From NCBI RefSeq assembly GCF_041261445.1, contig NZ_JBGCCU010000029.1:62001-126000 (forward strand): 64,000 bases of DNA, written 5' to 3'. A program made the position numbers and the translations under genes. Under the pieces are notes generated by a model, which did no database searches, had not been told where the DNA came from, and saw nothing but the letters and a program-made list of their open reading frames with translations. How positions within the stretch are numbered: the first letter of the stretch is position 1; each line of letters starts with the position of its first letter. This stretch comes from Catenulispora sp. EB89. GTDB taxonomy: Bacteria; Actinomycetota; Actinomycetes; Streptomycetales; Catenulisporaceae. Positions 1 through 7,984 of the stretch are shown piece by piece.

Positions 1-600
1 GGCCTGGCACTGCCGCTCGGCCGCCGACTCGCGCTGCTTGCGCACCAGGTCCCGGGGCTGGATGCCGGCCCGCGGAGCCAGCTCCGCGCCGGTCTCGCGG
101 TCCAGGTTCGCCAGGTCCCCGACCAGCGCGTCGAAGCCGTAGGCGTCGATCACCATGTGCGGGTACATCGCCACGAAGTGGTCCGGCACGCCGTCCTTCC
201 GCACGACGGCCATCCGCACCGGCCAGTCGTTCGCGATGTCGAAGGGCTCGAACTCGTACCGCACCCGGATCGCCTCGGCGACCTCGGCCGGGTCCTCGCC
301 GTCCGCGACGTCGACGATCTCGATCCCGACCTCGCCGGATTCGGAGAGCACCTGCCGGGGCGAGCCGTCGGGCTCGGTCCGGATCCGGGTGCGCAGCGAC
401 TCGTGCCGCTTCATGATGAACGCCAGCAGATGCTTGAGGTGGTCCAGGGTCGTGCCCTCTTCCAGCCGCATCGCTCCGCCGACCAGGAACACCCCGTCGA
501 AGCCGGTCATCATGCGCCAGACGGTCCACTGGCCCCAGGTCAGCTCCTCGGTCCCGGAGCCCTCGCCCTGGAACGGCACCATGATCGTGTGCTGCCGCAT
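1..600 (-). CDS. Stand-alone condensation-domain protein (partial, 3' end outside window)
   Basis: About 200 N-terminal residues are visible, starting at the ATG that ends at base 600, five bases after the stop of the epimerase gene. The opening region (VPFQGEG, then ELTWGQ) resembles discrete condensation-domain proteins of actinomycete clusters rather than a domain cut from an NRPS. The catalytic HHxxxDG motif appears as PHMVIDAYG near residue 150: the second His and the Asp are kept, while the first His is Pro and the Gly is Ala. Such proteins join an acyl or aminoacyl carrier-bound unit to an amine or alcohol. It is the last visible gene of the leftward operon, so it probably acts late, for example linking an aryl amino acid to the chain. 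The family assignment is firm; activity and substrates are inferred. Confidence 0.75.
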   Translation of the reverse strand, partial: MRQHTIMVPFQGEGSGTEELTWGQWTVWRMMTGFDGVFLVGGAMRLEEGTTLDHLKHLLAFIMKRHESLRTRIRTEPDGSPRQVLSESGEVGIEIVDVADGEDPAEVAEAIRVRYEFEPFDIANDWPVRMAVVRKDGVPDHFVAMYPHMVIDAYGFDALVGDLANLDRETGAELAPRAGIQPRDLVRKQRESAAERQCQA

Positions 601-605
601 CGAGG

Positions 606-1631
606 TCACCGCCCGCGCTCGGACGGAGCGCCGTCCCGTCCCGCGAGCCGCGCGGCGAACCAGTCGATGGTCGCGGTCAGCCCCTTGTCCAGGTCCACCA
701 CCGGCGCCCAGCCCAGCGCCGAGACCGCCAGCGTGATGTCCGGCCGCCGCAGGTCCGGGTCGTCGCCCGGCCGGGGCACGAACACCGTCGGCGCGCCCGA
801 TCCGCACAGCTCCCGCACCCGGTCGGCCAGTTCCAGGATGGTCAGCTCGGCCGGGTTGCCGATGTTGACCGGCCCGGGGAGCCCGGCGCGCGCCGCGGCC
901 AGGATCCCGGCGACGGTGTCGTCGACGAAGCACAGCGACCTGGTCTGCGTGCCGTCCCCGGCGACCGTGATCTCCCGTCCGGCCAGGGCCTGGCTGACGA
1001 ACGTCGGCACCGCGCGGCCGTCCAGCGGCCGCATGCGCGGCCCGTAGGTGTTGAACAGCCGCACGATCGTCGTGTCGAACCCCAGATGCGTGCGGTGCGT
1101 CGCGGTCAGCGCCTCGGCGAACCGCTTCGCCTCGTCGTACTGGCTGCGCGGCCCGATCGGGTTGACGTTGCCCCAGTACGACTCGACCTGCGGGTGCACC
1201 AGCGGGTCGCCGTAGACCTCGGACGTGGACGCCAGCAGGAACCGCGCACCCTTGCGGCCGGCCAGCTCCAGCGCGTGCAGCGTGCCGTGCGAGCCGGCCT
1301 TCAGCGTGGCCAGCGGATGGCGCGCGTAGTCGTGCGGCGAGGCCGGGGAGGCGAGGTGGAAGACCGCGTCCACCGGGCCCTCGACGTCGAAGGGCGCTGT
1401 GACGTCGTGCTCGATCAGCTCGAACCCGGGGTCGCCGGCGAGGTGCGCGACGTTGTCCGGCGAGCCGGTGAGGAAGTTGTCGACGCACACCACGGCCGCG
1501 CCGGAGTCGCGCAGCCGGTCGCACAGGTGGGAGCCGACGAAGCCGGCTCCGCCGGTCACCACGGCGCGGTGGATCTCCCGTGCCGTGCCCTCGGTCCGGT
1601 GCTCCCCGGCCTGGGTCTCGCCCACGGTCAC
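606..1631 (-). CDS. NAD-dependent sugar-nucleotide epimerase/dehydratase, UDP-glucuronate decarboxylase (UDP-xylose synthase)-like
   Basis: This is an extended short-chain dehydrogenase of 341 residues. The NAD-binding Rossmann motif GGAGFVG is at residues 27-33, the STSEVYGDP stretch at 135-143, and the catalytic YDEAK (Tyr165, Lys169) follows NPIGPRS. That last context is typical of UDP-glucuronate decarboxylase, which makes UDP-xylose. The GTG start at 1631 overlaps the stop of the ABC ATPase gene (GTGA), so translation is probably coupled. Lying in an operon with a GT1 glycosyltransferase, it most likely supplies the nucleotide sugar for glycosylation of the cluster product. A dTDP-glucose dehydratase or UDP-glucose epimerase is less likely, but UDP-xylose is an inference. 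Confidence 0.8.
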   Translation of the reverse strand: MTVGETQAGEHRTEGTAREIHRAVVTGGAGFVGSHLCDRLRDSGAAVVCVDNFLTGSPDNVAHLAGDPGFELIEHDVTAPFDVEGPVDAVFHLASPASPHDYARHPLATLKAGSHGTLHALELAGRKGARFLLASTSEVYGDPLVHPQVESYWGNVNPIGPRSQYDEAKRFAEALTATHRTHLGFDTTIVRLFNTYGPRMRPLDGRAVPTFVSQALAGREITVAGDGTQTRSLCFVDDTVAGILAAARAGLPGPVNIGNPAELTILELADRVRELCGSGAPTVFVPRPGDDPDLRRPDITLAVSALGWAPVVDLDKGLTATIDWFAARLAGRDGAPSERGR

Positions 1632-2593
1632 GACTCCCGCAGCGAGCGGCCGGTCTTGGTCAGGAACACGTCGTCCAGCGTCGGCCGGTGCACCTCGATC
1701 GTGGCGGTGGCGATCCCGGCGTCCTCCAGCGTCCGCATCACCAGCGGCACCGCGGTCTCGCCGGCCTCGACCGCCAGCCGCAGCCGGCCGCCGTCGCGGA
1801 CCTCGACCCCGGTCAGGTAGTCCTGGCCGGTCAGCACCTCGGAGGCCTTCTCGGCGAAGTCCTCGCCGACGCCGACCGTGACGATGTCGCCGGAGATCTC
1901 ACGCTTGAGCGCGTCGGGTGTGCCCTCGGCCACGATGGTGCCGCCGTCGATGATCGCGACGCGGTCGCAGAGCTGGTCGGCCTCTTCCAGGTAGTGCGTG
2001 GTGAGGAAGACCGTCATGCCCTCCGAGCGCAGGCGCCGCACCTCGTCCCACATGTGCGCGCGGCTCTGCGGGTCCAGTCCGCTGGTCGGCTCGTCGAGGA
2101 AGACGATCTTCGGCTCGTGGATGATGCCCATCGCGATGTCCACGCGCCGGCGCTGGCCGCCGGAGTAGGTCTTGCACTGCCGGTCGGCGTACTCGGTGAG
2201 GTCGAACGCGGCCAGCGCGGTGACCGCCCGGCGCTGCGCCTCGGCCTTGCTGATGCCGTGCATGCGGGCCTGCAGGACCAGCTCCTCGCGCGCCGTGGCG
2301 TCGTCGTAGGTGGCGCCGCCCTGCGAGATGTAGCCGATGGCCTCGCGCACCCGGGCCTGCTGGGTGCGCAGGTCCGCGCCGGCGATCGTGGCCTCGCCGG
2401 CGTCCGGGACGATCAGCGTGGCCAGCATCCGCAGCGTGGTGGTCTTCCCGGCGCCGTTCGGGCCGAGGAAGCCGAAGATCTCGCCCTCGGCGACGTCCAG
2501 GTCGACCCCGACCACCGCGTCCACCTTGGTGGTCTTGCGCTTGGAGCGGGTCTCGAAGCTCTTGGCCAGACCCTTGATCTCGATGATGCCCAT
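1628..2593 (-). CDS. DrrA-type ABC exporter ATP-binding subunit
   Basis: A cytoplasmic ATPase of 321 residues. Walker A (GPNGAGKTT) is at residues 44-52, the signature SGGQ at 144-147, and Walker B with DEPTSGLDP at about 164-174, followed by the H-loop TTHYLEEAD. After the ATPase core there is a C-terminal extension of about 90 residues, as in DrrA proteins that export daunorubicin and other glycosylated metabolites. It follows the membrane subunit gene by 12 bases and overlaps the next gene. A role in exporting or giving self-resistance to the cluster product is the natural reading; the substrate is unknown. Confidence 0.9.
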   Translation of the reverse strand: MGIIEIKGLAKSFETRSKRKTTKVDAVVGVDLDVAEGEIFGFLGPNGAGKTTTLRMLATLIVPDAGEATIAGADLRTQQARVREAIGYISQGGATYDDATAREELVLQARMHGISKAEAQRRAVTALAAFDLTEYADRQCKTYSGGQRRRVDIAMGIIHEPKIVFLDEPTSGLDPQSRAHMWDEVRRLRSEGMTVFLTTHYLEEADQLCDRVAIIDGGTIVAEGTPDALKREISGDIVTVGVGEDFAEKASEVLTGQDYLTGVEVRDGGRLRLAVEAGETAVPLVMRTLEDAGIATATIEVHRPTLDDVFLTKTGRSLRES

Positions 2594-2605
2594 CTTCTTC
2601 TCCCC

Positions 2606-3370
2606 TTACCGGACCGACTTGGCGAACTTGCGGCCCGACCAGGCGATGACGATGACCGCGAGCGCGCCGAGCATGGCGAAGCTCTTCCACACCGCCGAGT
2701 GGTCCGGGTTGCCGGTGAACAGCTCGCGCATCCCGGTGACGGCCCAGTTGAACGGGTTGCCGTTGGCGGTGTCGCGCAGCCACAGCGGCGCCAGCGCGAT
2801 CGGCAGCAGCGTGCCGGACAGCAGCATCAGCGGCTGGGCCACGTTGTTGATCAGCTGACCGAGCACCGCCGGCTTCTTGATCTTCATCGCTATGCCGTAG
2901 GAGAACGACGCGCTGGTCAGGTTGATCAGGGCCAGGATGGCGTAGCCGATCAGCAGGTTCGGGATCCCGACGGTCAGGCCGAACAGCAACGAGAGCACGA
3001 TGATGATGGCCGCCTGGACCACCAGCACCACCACGTCGCGGAAGGCCCGGCCCAGCAGCAGCGCCAGCCGGCTCACCGGGGTCACCCGGGCCCGCTCGAC
3101 GATGCCCGCGGCCAGCTCCTGCAGCAGGTCGAAGCCCGCGTACAGGCCGCCGGCCAGCGCCAGGGCGACCAGCATGCCCGGGACGTAGATGCGGTAGGCC
3201 TCGGCCTGGGAGTGCGCGCCCATCGTGGCCAGCGCCGGCTTGAGCAGCGGCGCGAACAGCAGCAGGTACACCACCGGCTGGGCCACGCCGAGCACCACCC
3301 ACATCGGCGAGCGCAGCATCAACTGGAGATTGCGTTGGAAGATCAGCCAGGTGTCACGCAGGATTTTCAA
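2606..3370 (-). CDS. DrrB-type ABC-2 exporter membrane subunit
   Basis: A 254-residue ABC-2 family permease. Hydrophobic segments are visible near residues 22-42, 55-80, 105-135, 138-165, 170-195 and 222-245, which suits six transmembrane helices. The central segment with GRAFRDVVVL and the following hydrophobic stretch match the DrrB/ABC-2 transporter pattern. The start at 3370 overlaps the end of the glycosyltransferase gene by 17 bases, and the ATPase gene follows 12 bases downstream, so the exporter pair is co-translated. It should dimerise in the cell membrane with the DrrA-like subunit. Confidence 0.88.
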   Translation of the reverse strand: MKILRDTWLIFQRNLQLMLRSPMWVVLGVAQPVVYLLLFAPLLKPALATMGAHSQAEAYRIYVPGMLVALALAGGLYAGFDLLQELAAGIVERARVTPVSRLALLLGRAFRDVVVLVVQAAIIIVLSLLFGLTVGIPNLLIGYAILALINLTSASFSYGIAMKIKKPAVLGQLINNVAQPLMLLSGTLLPIALAPLWLRDTANGNPFNWAVTGMRELFTGNPDHSAVWKSFAMLGALAVIVIAWSGRKFAKSVR

Positions 3371-4544
3371 GGGAATCCCTCTCTTTCTCGCCGAAGGGCG
3401 TGTCGGACAACGCCGCCAGCTGCTCGGCGGCCGCGGCGGCGCCGCCGGCCGCGGCGAACGAGTCGCGGACGGCCTTCGCCGACGCGCGGATGGACGGGTC
3501 TTCGAGCACTGCCGTGATCGCGGTGCGCAACGCCTCGGGCCGGACCCGGCCGAAGCTGACGCGCACCCCCGCCCCGGCCGCCGCGACCTGCGCGGCGTTG
3601 ATCGGCTGGTCGCCCTTGATCGGCGCGACGACCAGCGGGACGCCGTGGGCCAGGGATTCGCAGACCGTGTTCAGGCCGCCGTGGGACACCACCGCGTCCA
3701 GCTTCGGCATCAGCTCCAGGACCGGGACGCGCGCGCGGACCAGGACGTGGTCCGGCGGGTCGGCGATGCTCTCCGGCGGCGCGGTCACGATGGCCTGGAC
3801 GCGCTCGCCCAGCGGCCGGACGGCTTCCACGGCCCGCTCGTAGAAGTTCTGCGACGTCCCGAACGTCAGCGTGCCCATCGAGATCAGGACGTGCTTCTTC
3901 GCCGGATCGAGCCAGTCGTGCGGGAAGTCCTGGTCGGCGGGCCGCTCGGCGAGCGCCGGACCGACCAGGGCCGCGTTGTTTGGCCAGGACAGCGGACCGG
4001 TCAGCGCCGCGCCGGTGAAGGCGATCAGCAGATGCGGGGAGAAGCGCAGGTCGTGCGGCGGCTTGCCGGGCAGGCCCGCGCCGGTCCACAGGGCCGCCAG
4101 GTGGCCGTGGATCCAGGCCTCGACCTTCGGCAGCGCGCGGTAGGGCCGGGTCAGCTCCATCGTGGTGGGCGCCAGCGACGCCCAGGGGAGGCCGTACCGG
4201 TGGGCGACCAGCGCACCGGCGACGGCGTGCTGGTCCACCGCGACCACGTCCGGCTGGAAGGCTCGGACGGCCTTGTCGACGCCCTTCAGCGACACCTTGC
4301 AGTGCGGGACGATGTACTCCTCCCACCGCGTCTTCGCCGCCGCCATCCCGCGGTCGGCCTGGCGGCGGTGCGGACGCAGCGGGATCTGCTGGATCGCCGC
4401 GTCCGGGCCGACCAGGGGCCGCAGATACGACTCCGAGCCGGCCCACGCCACGTCGTGCCCTTGCGCGGTCAGCGTTTTCGCGACCGCCGCCATCGGGTTC
4501 ACGTGGCCGGTCAGCGGGAGGCTGACGAACAGGAACCGGCTCAT
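3354..4544 (-). CDS. GT1-family (macrolide/UGT-type) glycosyltransferase
   Basis: A 396-residue GT-B glycosyltransferase. The N-terminal half opens with FVSLPLTGHVNPM, whose His is in the position of the usual catalytic base of this family. The C-terminal half holds the donor-site pattern SHGGLNTVCESLAHGVP near residues 292-308. It overlaps the stop of the upstream methyltransferase gene by four bases (ATGA). With the UDP-xylose-synthase-like gene in the same operon, a nucleoside-diphosphate pentose is a plausible donor and a phenolic or alcoholic hydroxyl of the product a plausible acceptor. The family assignment is secure; donor and acceptor are inferred. Confidence 0.88.
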   Translation of the reverse strand: MSRFLFVSLPLTGHVNPMAAVAKTLTAQGHDVAWAGSESYLRPLVGPDAAIQQIPLRPHRRQADRGMAAAKTRWEEYIVPHCKVSLKGVDKAVRAFQPDVVAVDQHAVAGALVAHRYGLPWASLAPTTMELTRPYRALPKVEAWIHGHLAALWTGAGLPGKPPHDLRFSPHLLIAFTGAALTGPLSWPNNAALVGPALAERPADQDFPHDWLDPAKKHVLISMGTLTFGTSQNFYERAVEAVRPLGERVQAIVTAPPESIADPPDHVLVRARVPVLELMPKLDAVVSHGGLNTVCESLAHGVPLVVAPIKGDQPINAAQVAAAGAGVRVSFGRVRPEALRTAITAVLEDPSIRASAKAVRDSFAAAGGAAAAAEQLAALSDTPFGEKERDSLENPA

Positions 4545-5692
4545 GCGCCGTCGGCCTGCGCGGCGTTTGAGCTGACGAAGGCGGCGAGGTCGCCGACGGT
4601 GAACGCGATGATCTCGTCGACATCGAGCCCTGCGACGTGCGTAGCCAGGTCGACGGTCGCGCCGTAGCGGGCTTGCAGCGCCTCGCTCAGGGCCGTCAGC
4701 TCTATGCTCTCCAGCTCCAGGTCGCCGTCCAGCGTCGTGGCGGGGGTCACGGTCGTGCGCCAGGCGTCGTCCTCGTCGAGCACCACGCCGAGCAGCTCGA
4801 CGACCTCGCCGTAGGTCTCAGCGTTCTGTGTCACCGGCTTGACCGCGCGGATCGCGCCGTACGTCATGACGCCGGTGTCGAAGCCCTTCTTCATCAACGG
4901 CCCGGCGTAGAAGAACCCGAGGACGTCGGCGCCGCGCTCGCGGGCCAGCGAGACCATCGTCGCGCGGCCGTGCTCGGGCTTCTTGATGAGCGCGAACTCC
5001 GGGTCCCAGGAGTTGGCCACGGCGCGGCTCCAGTCGACCGAGGCGACCTCGGTGAAGCCGGCCGCGGAGGCCATGCGCTCGTGCTCCTCCAGCGAGGAGA
5101 AGCTCGGCATCACCTGGTGCTTGAGGATCTGGTCGACCAGGTCCTGTTCGTCTTCTGCCAAGGCTCCGTCGCGCACCGACCAGGTGGCGATCGCCAGCCG
5201 GCCGCCGGGGCGCAGCAGGCGCATCGCCTCGGCGAAGAACGCCTCGCGGTCCGCGATGTGCATCAGGCTCTCGACGGCCCACAGGACGTCGAAGGACGCG
5301 TCGGGGAAGCCGGTGCTCAGGGCGTCCAGCTGGTGGAACTCCGCACGCTCGGCCAGGCCCGCTTCCGCGGCCTTCTCGCCGGCGCGGGCGGCCTGCTGCG
5401 CGCTGAGCGTCACCCCGACGACCGAGCAGCGCAGCGCGCCGGCCAGGTACAGCGCCGGGCCGCCGATGCCGCAGCCGACGTCCAGGACGCGGGCCTCGGC
5501 CGGCACGCCGGCGTAGGAGACGAGTTCGTGCACCAGGCGGTCGGTGGCGGTGTGCCGGTCCGCGCCGTCCGCGTCCGGGCGCTCGCCCTCGTCCCAGAAG
5601 CCGTGGTGGACGTGCTCGCCCCACAGTTCCTCGTACAGATCGAGGGTCGTGTCGTAGTACCGCTCGACCGCCGTGTTCATGTCAGCGTTCAC
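4541..5692 (-). CDS. SAM-dependent methyltransferase with C-terminal acyl carrier protein domain
   Basis: The protein has 383 residues and two parts. Residues 1 to about 285 form a class I methyltransferase with SAM motif I VLDVGCGIGGPA and a downstream LLRPGGRL, closest in style to tocopherol- and sarcosine-type methyltransferases. Residues about 300-383 look like a carrier protein: a helical domain with LELESIEL, where Ser329 fits the phosphopantetheine site. The GTG start at 5692 is preferred over the ATG at 5680 because GGAG (5698-5701) lies five bases upstream. It is the first gene of the leftward operon. The fusion suggests methylation of a chain held on its own carrier, or recruitment by carrier interaction. 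The methyltransferase is certain; the carrier domain is likely. Confidence 0.83.
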   Translation of the reverse strand: MNADMNTAVERYYDTTLDLYEELWGEHVHHGFWDEGERPDADGADRHTATDRLVHELVSYAGVPAEARVLDVGCGIGGPALYLAGALRCSVVGVTLSAQQAARAGEKAAEAGLAERAEFHQLDALSTGFPDASFDVLWAVESLMHIADREAFFAEAMRLLRPGGRLAIATWSVRDGALAEDEQDLVDQILKHQVMPSFSSLEEHERMASAAGFTEVASVDWSRAVANSWDPEFALIKKPEHGRATMVSLARERGADVLGFFYAGPLMKKGFDTGVMTYGAIRAVKPVTQNAETYGEVVELLGVVLDEDDAWRTTVTPATTLDGDLELESIELTALSEALQARYGATVDLATHVAGLDVDEIIAFTVGDLAAFVSSNAAQADGA

Positions 5693-6029
5693 CGATGCTC
5701 CATTTGCAGGCGGGAAAAGAAGGCGAGGAGATTGCCGGCACGGGCAAGAAAATGCACGAACTCTACTTGTGTACGACCGGCGATGACGCTAGCCCGCTGG
5801 CCGCCGCACGGTCAACGGTGAAAATTTGCACGGCGCAATGGCTTTATTCCAGGGCTCTGACCTGCGAACTTTACTCGAACATGGGCGAACGCTTGACGTT
5901 GAGGTCCACTTGAGCCAAAGCTTGCGCCGTCGCCGAACGGTTGTGGCAGGTCCGTGCCGCAGTCTTCCGGATGGTTTCTTTTTCCCCTTTTTCGAGATTT
6001 TCAATTCGGCGTGGGCGGAGGTGTCGGTG
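5693..6029. promoter_or_regulatory. Divergent control region between the two cluster operons
   Basis: This 337-bp gene-free stretch separates the leftward and rightward operons and is clearly more A+T-rich than its surroundings, including a T-rich tract near 5977-6002. A GGAGG ribosome binding site at 6017-6021 sits eight bases before the ATG at 6030. I could place a candidate promoter only for the leftward operon (separate entry). Reading frames crossing this region look non-coding. No regulator gene adjoins it, so the regulator is elsewhere. Confidence 0.6.
5786..5815 (-). promoter_or_regulatory. Candidate promoter of the leftward methyltransferase operon
   Basis: On the minus strand, TTGACC (5815-5810) and TAGCGT (5791-5786) are separated by 18 bases. 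This fits the actinomycete housekeeping sigma pattern (TTGACN, then TAGNNT). It would give a leader of roughly 85 bases before the GTG at 5692. No experiment supports it, and the match is moderate. Confidence 0.4.
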
Positions 6030-7418
6030 ATGGCTGCGGGAATCGACATTCCCACGGACCCGGAATGGGTCGACGAGGTGTTGTTGGCCGGCCGGGACGA
6101 CCAGGTGTGCCTGGTGCTCGGCGCGCCGGTCGACCGCTCGACCCTGCGAGCCCTGGTGGCCTCGCGGCAGGAGCAGCTGACCGCCGCGGGCCTGCGGGCC
6201 GGCGGATCGGTGGCGCTGTGCCTGCCGCCGTCGCTGACGTTCATCACGAACCTGTTGGCCGCCTGGCGGATCGGCGCCCGCGCCGCGCTGCTGGACCACC
6301 GGCTGACCGCGTTCGAGGTGGAGCAGGCGGTCACCCGGCTCGCGCCGCAGTTCGTGGTGGGCGTGGAGAAGTCCAGCGGCGGTGCGCTGCGGGCGTTCCA
6401 GGAGGTGCAGGAGAAGATCGTCGCGCACCCCGGAGGTCAGCCCTCTGACACCTCGCACGCGCTGGTGCAGCTGAGCTCGGGATCGACCGGGCCGTCGAAG
6501 TCGATCGGCCGGACCGCGTCCGACCTGATCGCCGAGATCGACCGGTACACCGCGATCGGCGACGGCGTGCCGCAGCCCGGCGAGCGGATCGTCTCGCTGG
6601 CGTCGATGGTGCACGTGCTCGGGCTGGTCGGCGGGCTGCTGTACGGCCTGCACGCCGGCGTGCAGCTGGTGCTGCCGGGGCGGATGACCGCCGACGCCAT
6701 CCTGGAGGCCGTCGGCGCCGGGCCGGAGCCGACGACGCTGCTGGGCGTGCCGTTCCACATCGAGCTGCTGGCCGCCGTCGCCGAACCGCCGCGGCTGCCG
6801 CAGCTGACCGGCATGACCACCGGCGGCGAACTGGTGCGGGCGCAGGTGCACGACGCGTTCGCCGACCGGTACGGGATCCGGCTCGGGAACATGTACGGGA
6901 TGACAGAGCTCGGCGTCATCGCGACCGACCTGTTCGGGACGCACCGCCCCGCCATCATGCCCGCGCCCGGCATCGAGATCCGCGACACCGACGGCGAGCT
7001 CCACATCGCGATGGAGAACTCGCCGTACGTCGGCCTCGTGGATCCCACCCGCTGGTCCGACGGCTGGCTGCACACCAAGGACGCCGGCACCGTCGACCCC
7101 GACACCGGCCTGGTGCGGGTCCGCGGCCGCCGCGACTCGCAGGTCTCGATCGGCGGCCTGAAGGTCGACCTCAGCGAGGTCGAGCACACCCTGGCCGGCC
7201 TGCCCGGCGTCGAAGCCGCGGTGGTGGTGTACGGCAAGGCGATCGAGGCCTACGTGGTCCTGGCGCCGGCGGCCCGACTGGAGGACGTCCAGGCCGGCCT
7301 GTCCGAACGCGTCGCGGCCTACAAGCGGCCGCGAGCCTGGCACGTCGTCGACCAGCTGCCGCGCACTGCGACGGGAAAGCTCGTCCGCGACCAGAGCGTG
7401 CTCTCCAACGCGCGCTGA
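6030..7418 (+). CDS. Acyl-/aryl-adenylate-forming ligase (class I, short form)
   Basis: A 462-residue adenylating enzyme. The phosphate-binding motif LSSGSTGPSKS, the core motif MYGMTELG, a TKDAG motif in place of the usual TGD, and the C-terminal lysine motif in RTATGKLVRDQ are all visible. It is shorter than typical 500-550-residue acyl-CoA synthetases. The ATG at 6030 is chosen because GGAGG lies eight bases upstream and the family's N-terminus begins there; the frame is open further upstream without homologous sequence. A carrier protein gene follows 41 bases downstream, so loading of an aryl or alkyl acid onto that carrier is likely. Substrate unknown; 4-hydroxybenzoate-like acids are possible given the neighbouring genes. 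Confidence 0.87.
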   Translation: MAAGIDIPTDPEWVDEVLLAGRDDQVCLVLGAPVDRSTLRALVASRQEQLTAAGLRAGGSVALCLPPSLTFITNLLAAWRIGARAALLDHRLTAFEVEQAVTRLAPQFVVGVEKSSGGALRAFQEVQEKIVAHPGGQPSDTSHALVQLSSGSTGPSKSIGRTASDLIAEIDRYTAIGDGVPQPGERIVSLASMVHVLGLVGGLLYGLHAGVQLVLPGRMTADAILEAVGAGPEPTTLLGVPFHIELLAAVAEPPRLPQLTGMTTGGELVRAQVHDAFADRYGIRLGNMYGMTELGVIATDLFGTHRPAIMPAPGIEIRDTDGELHIAMENSPYVGLVDPTRWSDGWLHTKDAGTVDPDTGLVRVRGRRDSQVSIGGLKVDLSEVEHTLAGLPGVEAAVVVYGKAIEAYVVLAPAARLEDVQAGLSERVAAYKRPRAWHVVDQLPRTATGKLVRDQSVLSNAR

Positions 7419-7459
7419 GCTCTTCTGAGCATCCCCAACCGGAAGGAACCGAGAAGCCC

Positions 7460-7729
7460 ATGACGTCGCACGACGAGATCAAGAAGTTCGCCTTCGAAGC
7501 CCTCGGCGAGATGAACTACGACACCGCCGACTTCGACGGCGACACCCAGCTCGGCCCGGCCGGCGTGGACCTGGAATCGCTGGCCCTGGCCGAACTCGGC
7601 GTCCGCGTCGAGGAGCGCTTCGGCCTCCGCTTCAGCGACGACGAACTCGACGAGCTGGCGTCGCTGACCATCGACGAGTTCTGCGCCGCCGTCGAGACCC
7701 GCCTGGCGACCCCCGCCACCTCGGCCTGA
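7460..7729 (+). CDS. Acyl carrier protein
   Basis: An 89-residue acidic helical protein with GVDLESLALAEL, where Ser40 is the expected phosphopantetheine attachment residue at the start of helix 2. The size fits a free-standing carrier protein. It lies between the ligase gene and a second carrier gene three bases downstream. It is probably modified by the Sfp-type transferase encoded at 23,781 and loaded by the ligase at 6,030 or a ketosynthase partner. Confidence 0.88.
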   Translation: MTSHDEIKKFAFEALGEMNYDTADFDGDTQLGPAGVDLESLALAELGVRVEERFGLRFSDDELDELASLTIDEFCAAVETRLATPATSA

Positions 7730-7732
7730 CCC

Positions 7733-7984
7733 GTGACGGACGCTGAGCCCACGGTGACAGAGCACCGCGACGAGGTGGTGGCCATGCTGGCGACCTACGG
7801 CGAGCGCACCCCCGACGAAGTCCCCGAAACCGTGGACTCGCTGGAACTGGCATGGCTGATCCACCAGGTCGAGCAGCGCTACGGCCGCCCCTTCGACGCC
7901 GACGACGACGCCCTGGCGCGCATGACGACGGTCGGCGCGGTGGTGGAGGTGCTCGGGGAGCTGGGCTTCGGGGGCCCGGGGTGA
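7733..7984 (+). CDS. Second, short acyl carrier protein
   Basis: An 83-residue carrier-like protein starting at GTG 7733. The motif ETVDSLELAWL places the attachment serine at residue 36 in a canonical DSL setting, and a second helix pair ends the domain. Its stop overlaps the GTG start of the following ketosynthase gene (GTGA). Two adjacent, clearly different carriers suggest separate jobs, such as starter loading and chain extension. Confidence 0.82.
   Translation: MTDAEPTVTEHRDEVVAMLATYGERTPDEVPETVDSLELAWLIHQVEQRYGRPFDADDDALARMTTVGAVVEVLGELGFGGPG

Noticed and set aside
1580-3517. Long plus-strand open frame across the ABC transporter genes
   Set aside because: Composition (Gln/Arg/His-rich, no motif) is that of an antisense shadow; the minus strand holds well-defined ATPase and permease genes.
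5826-6029. N-terminal extension of the first ligase from an upstream ATG
   Set aside because: The extra 68 residues lack homology and cross the control region; the ATG at 6030 has a GGAGG site at the right distance.
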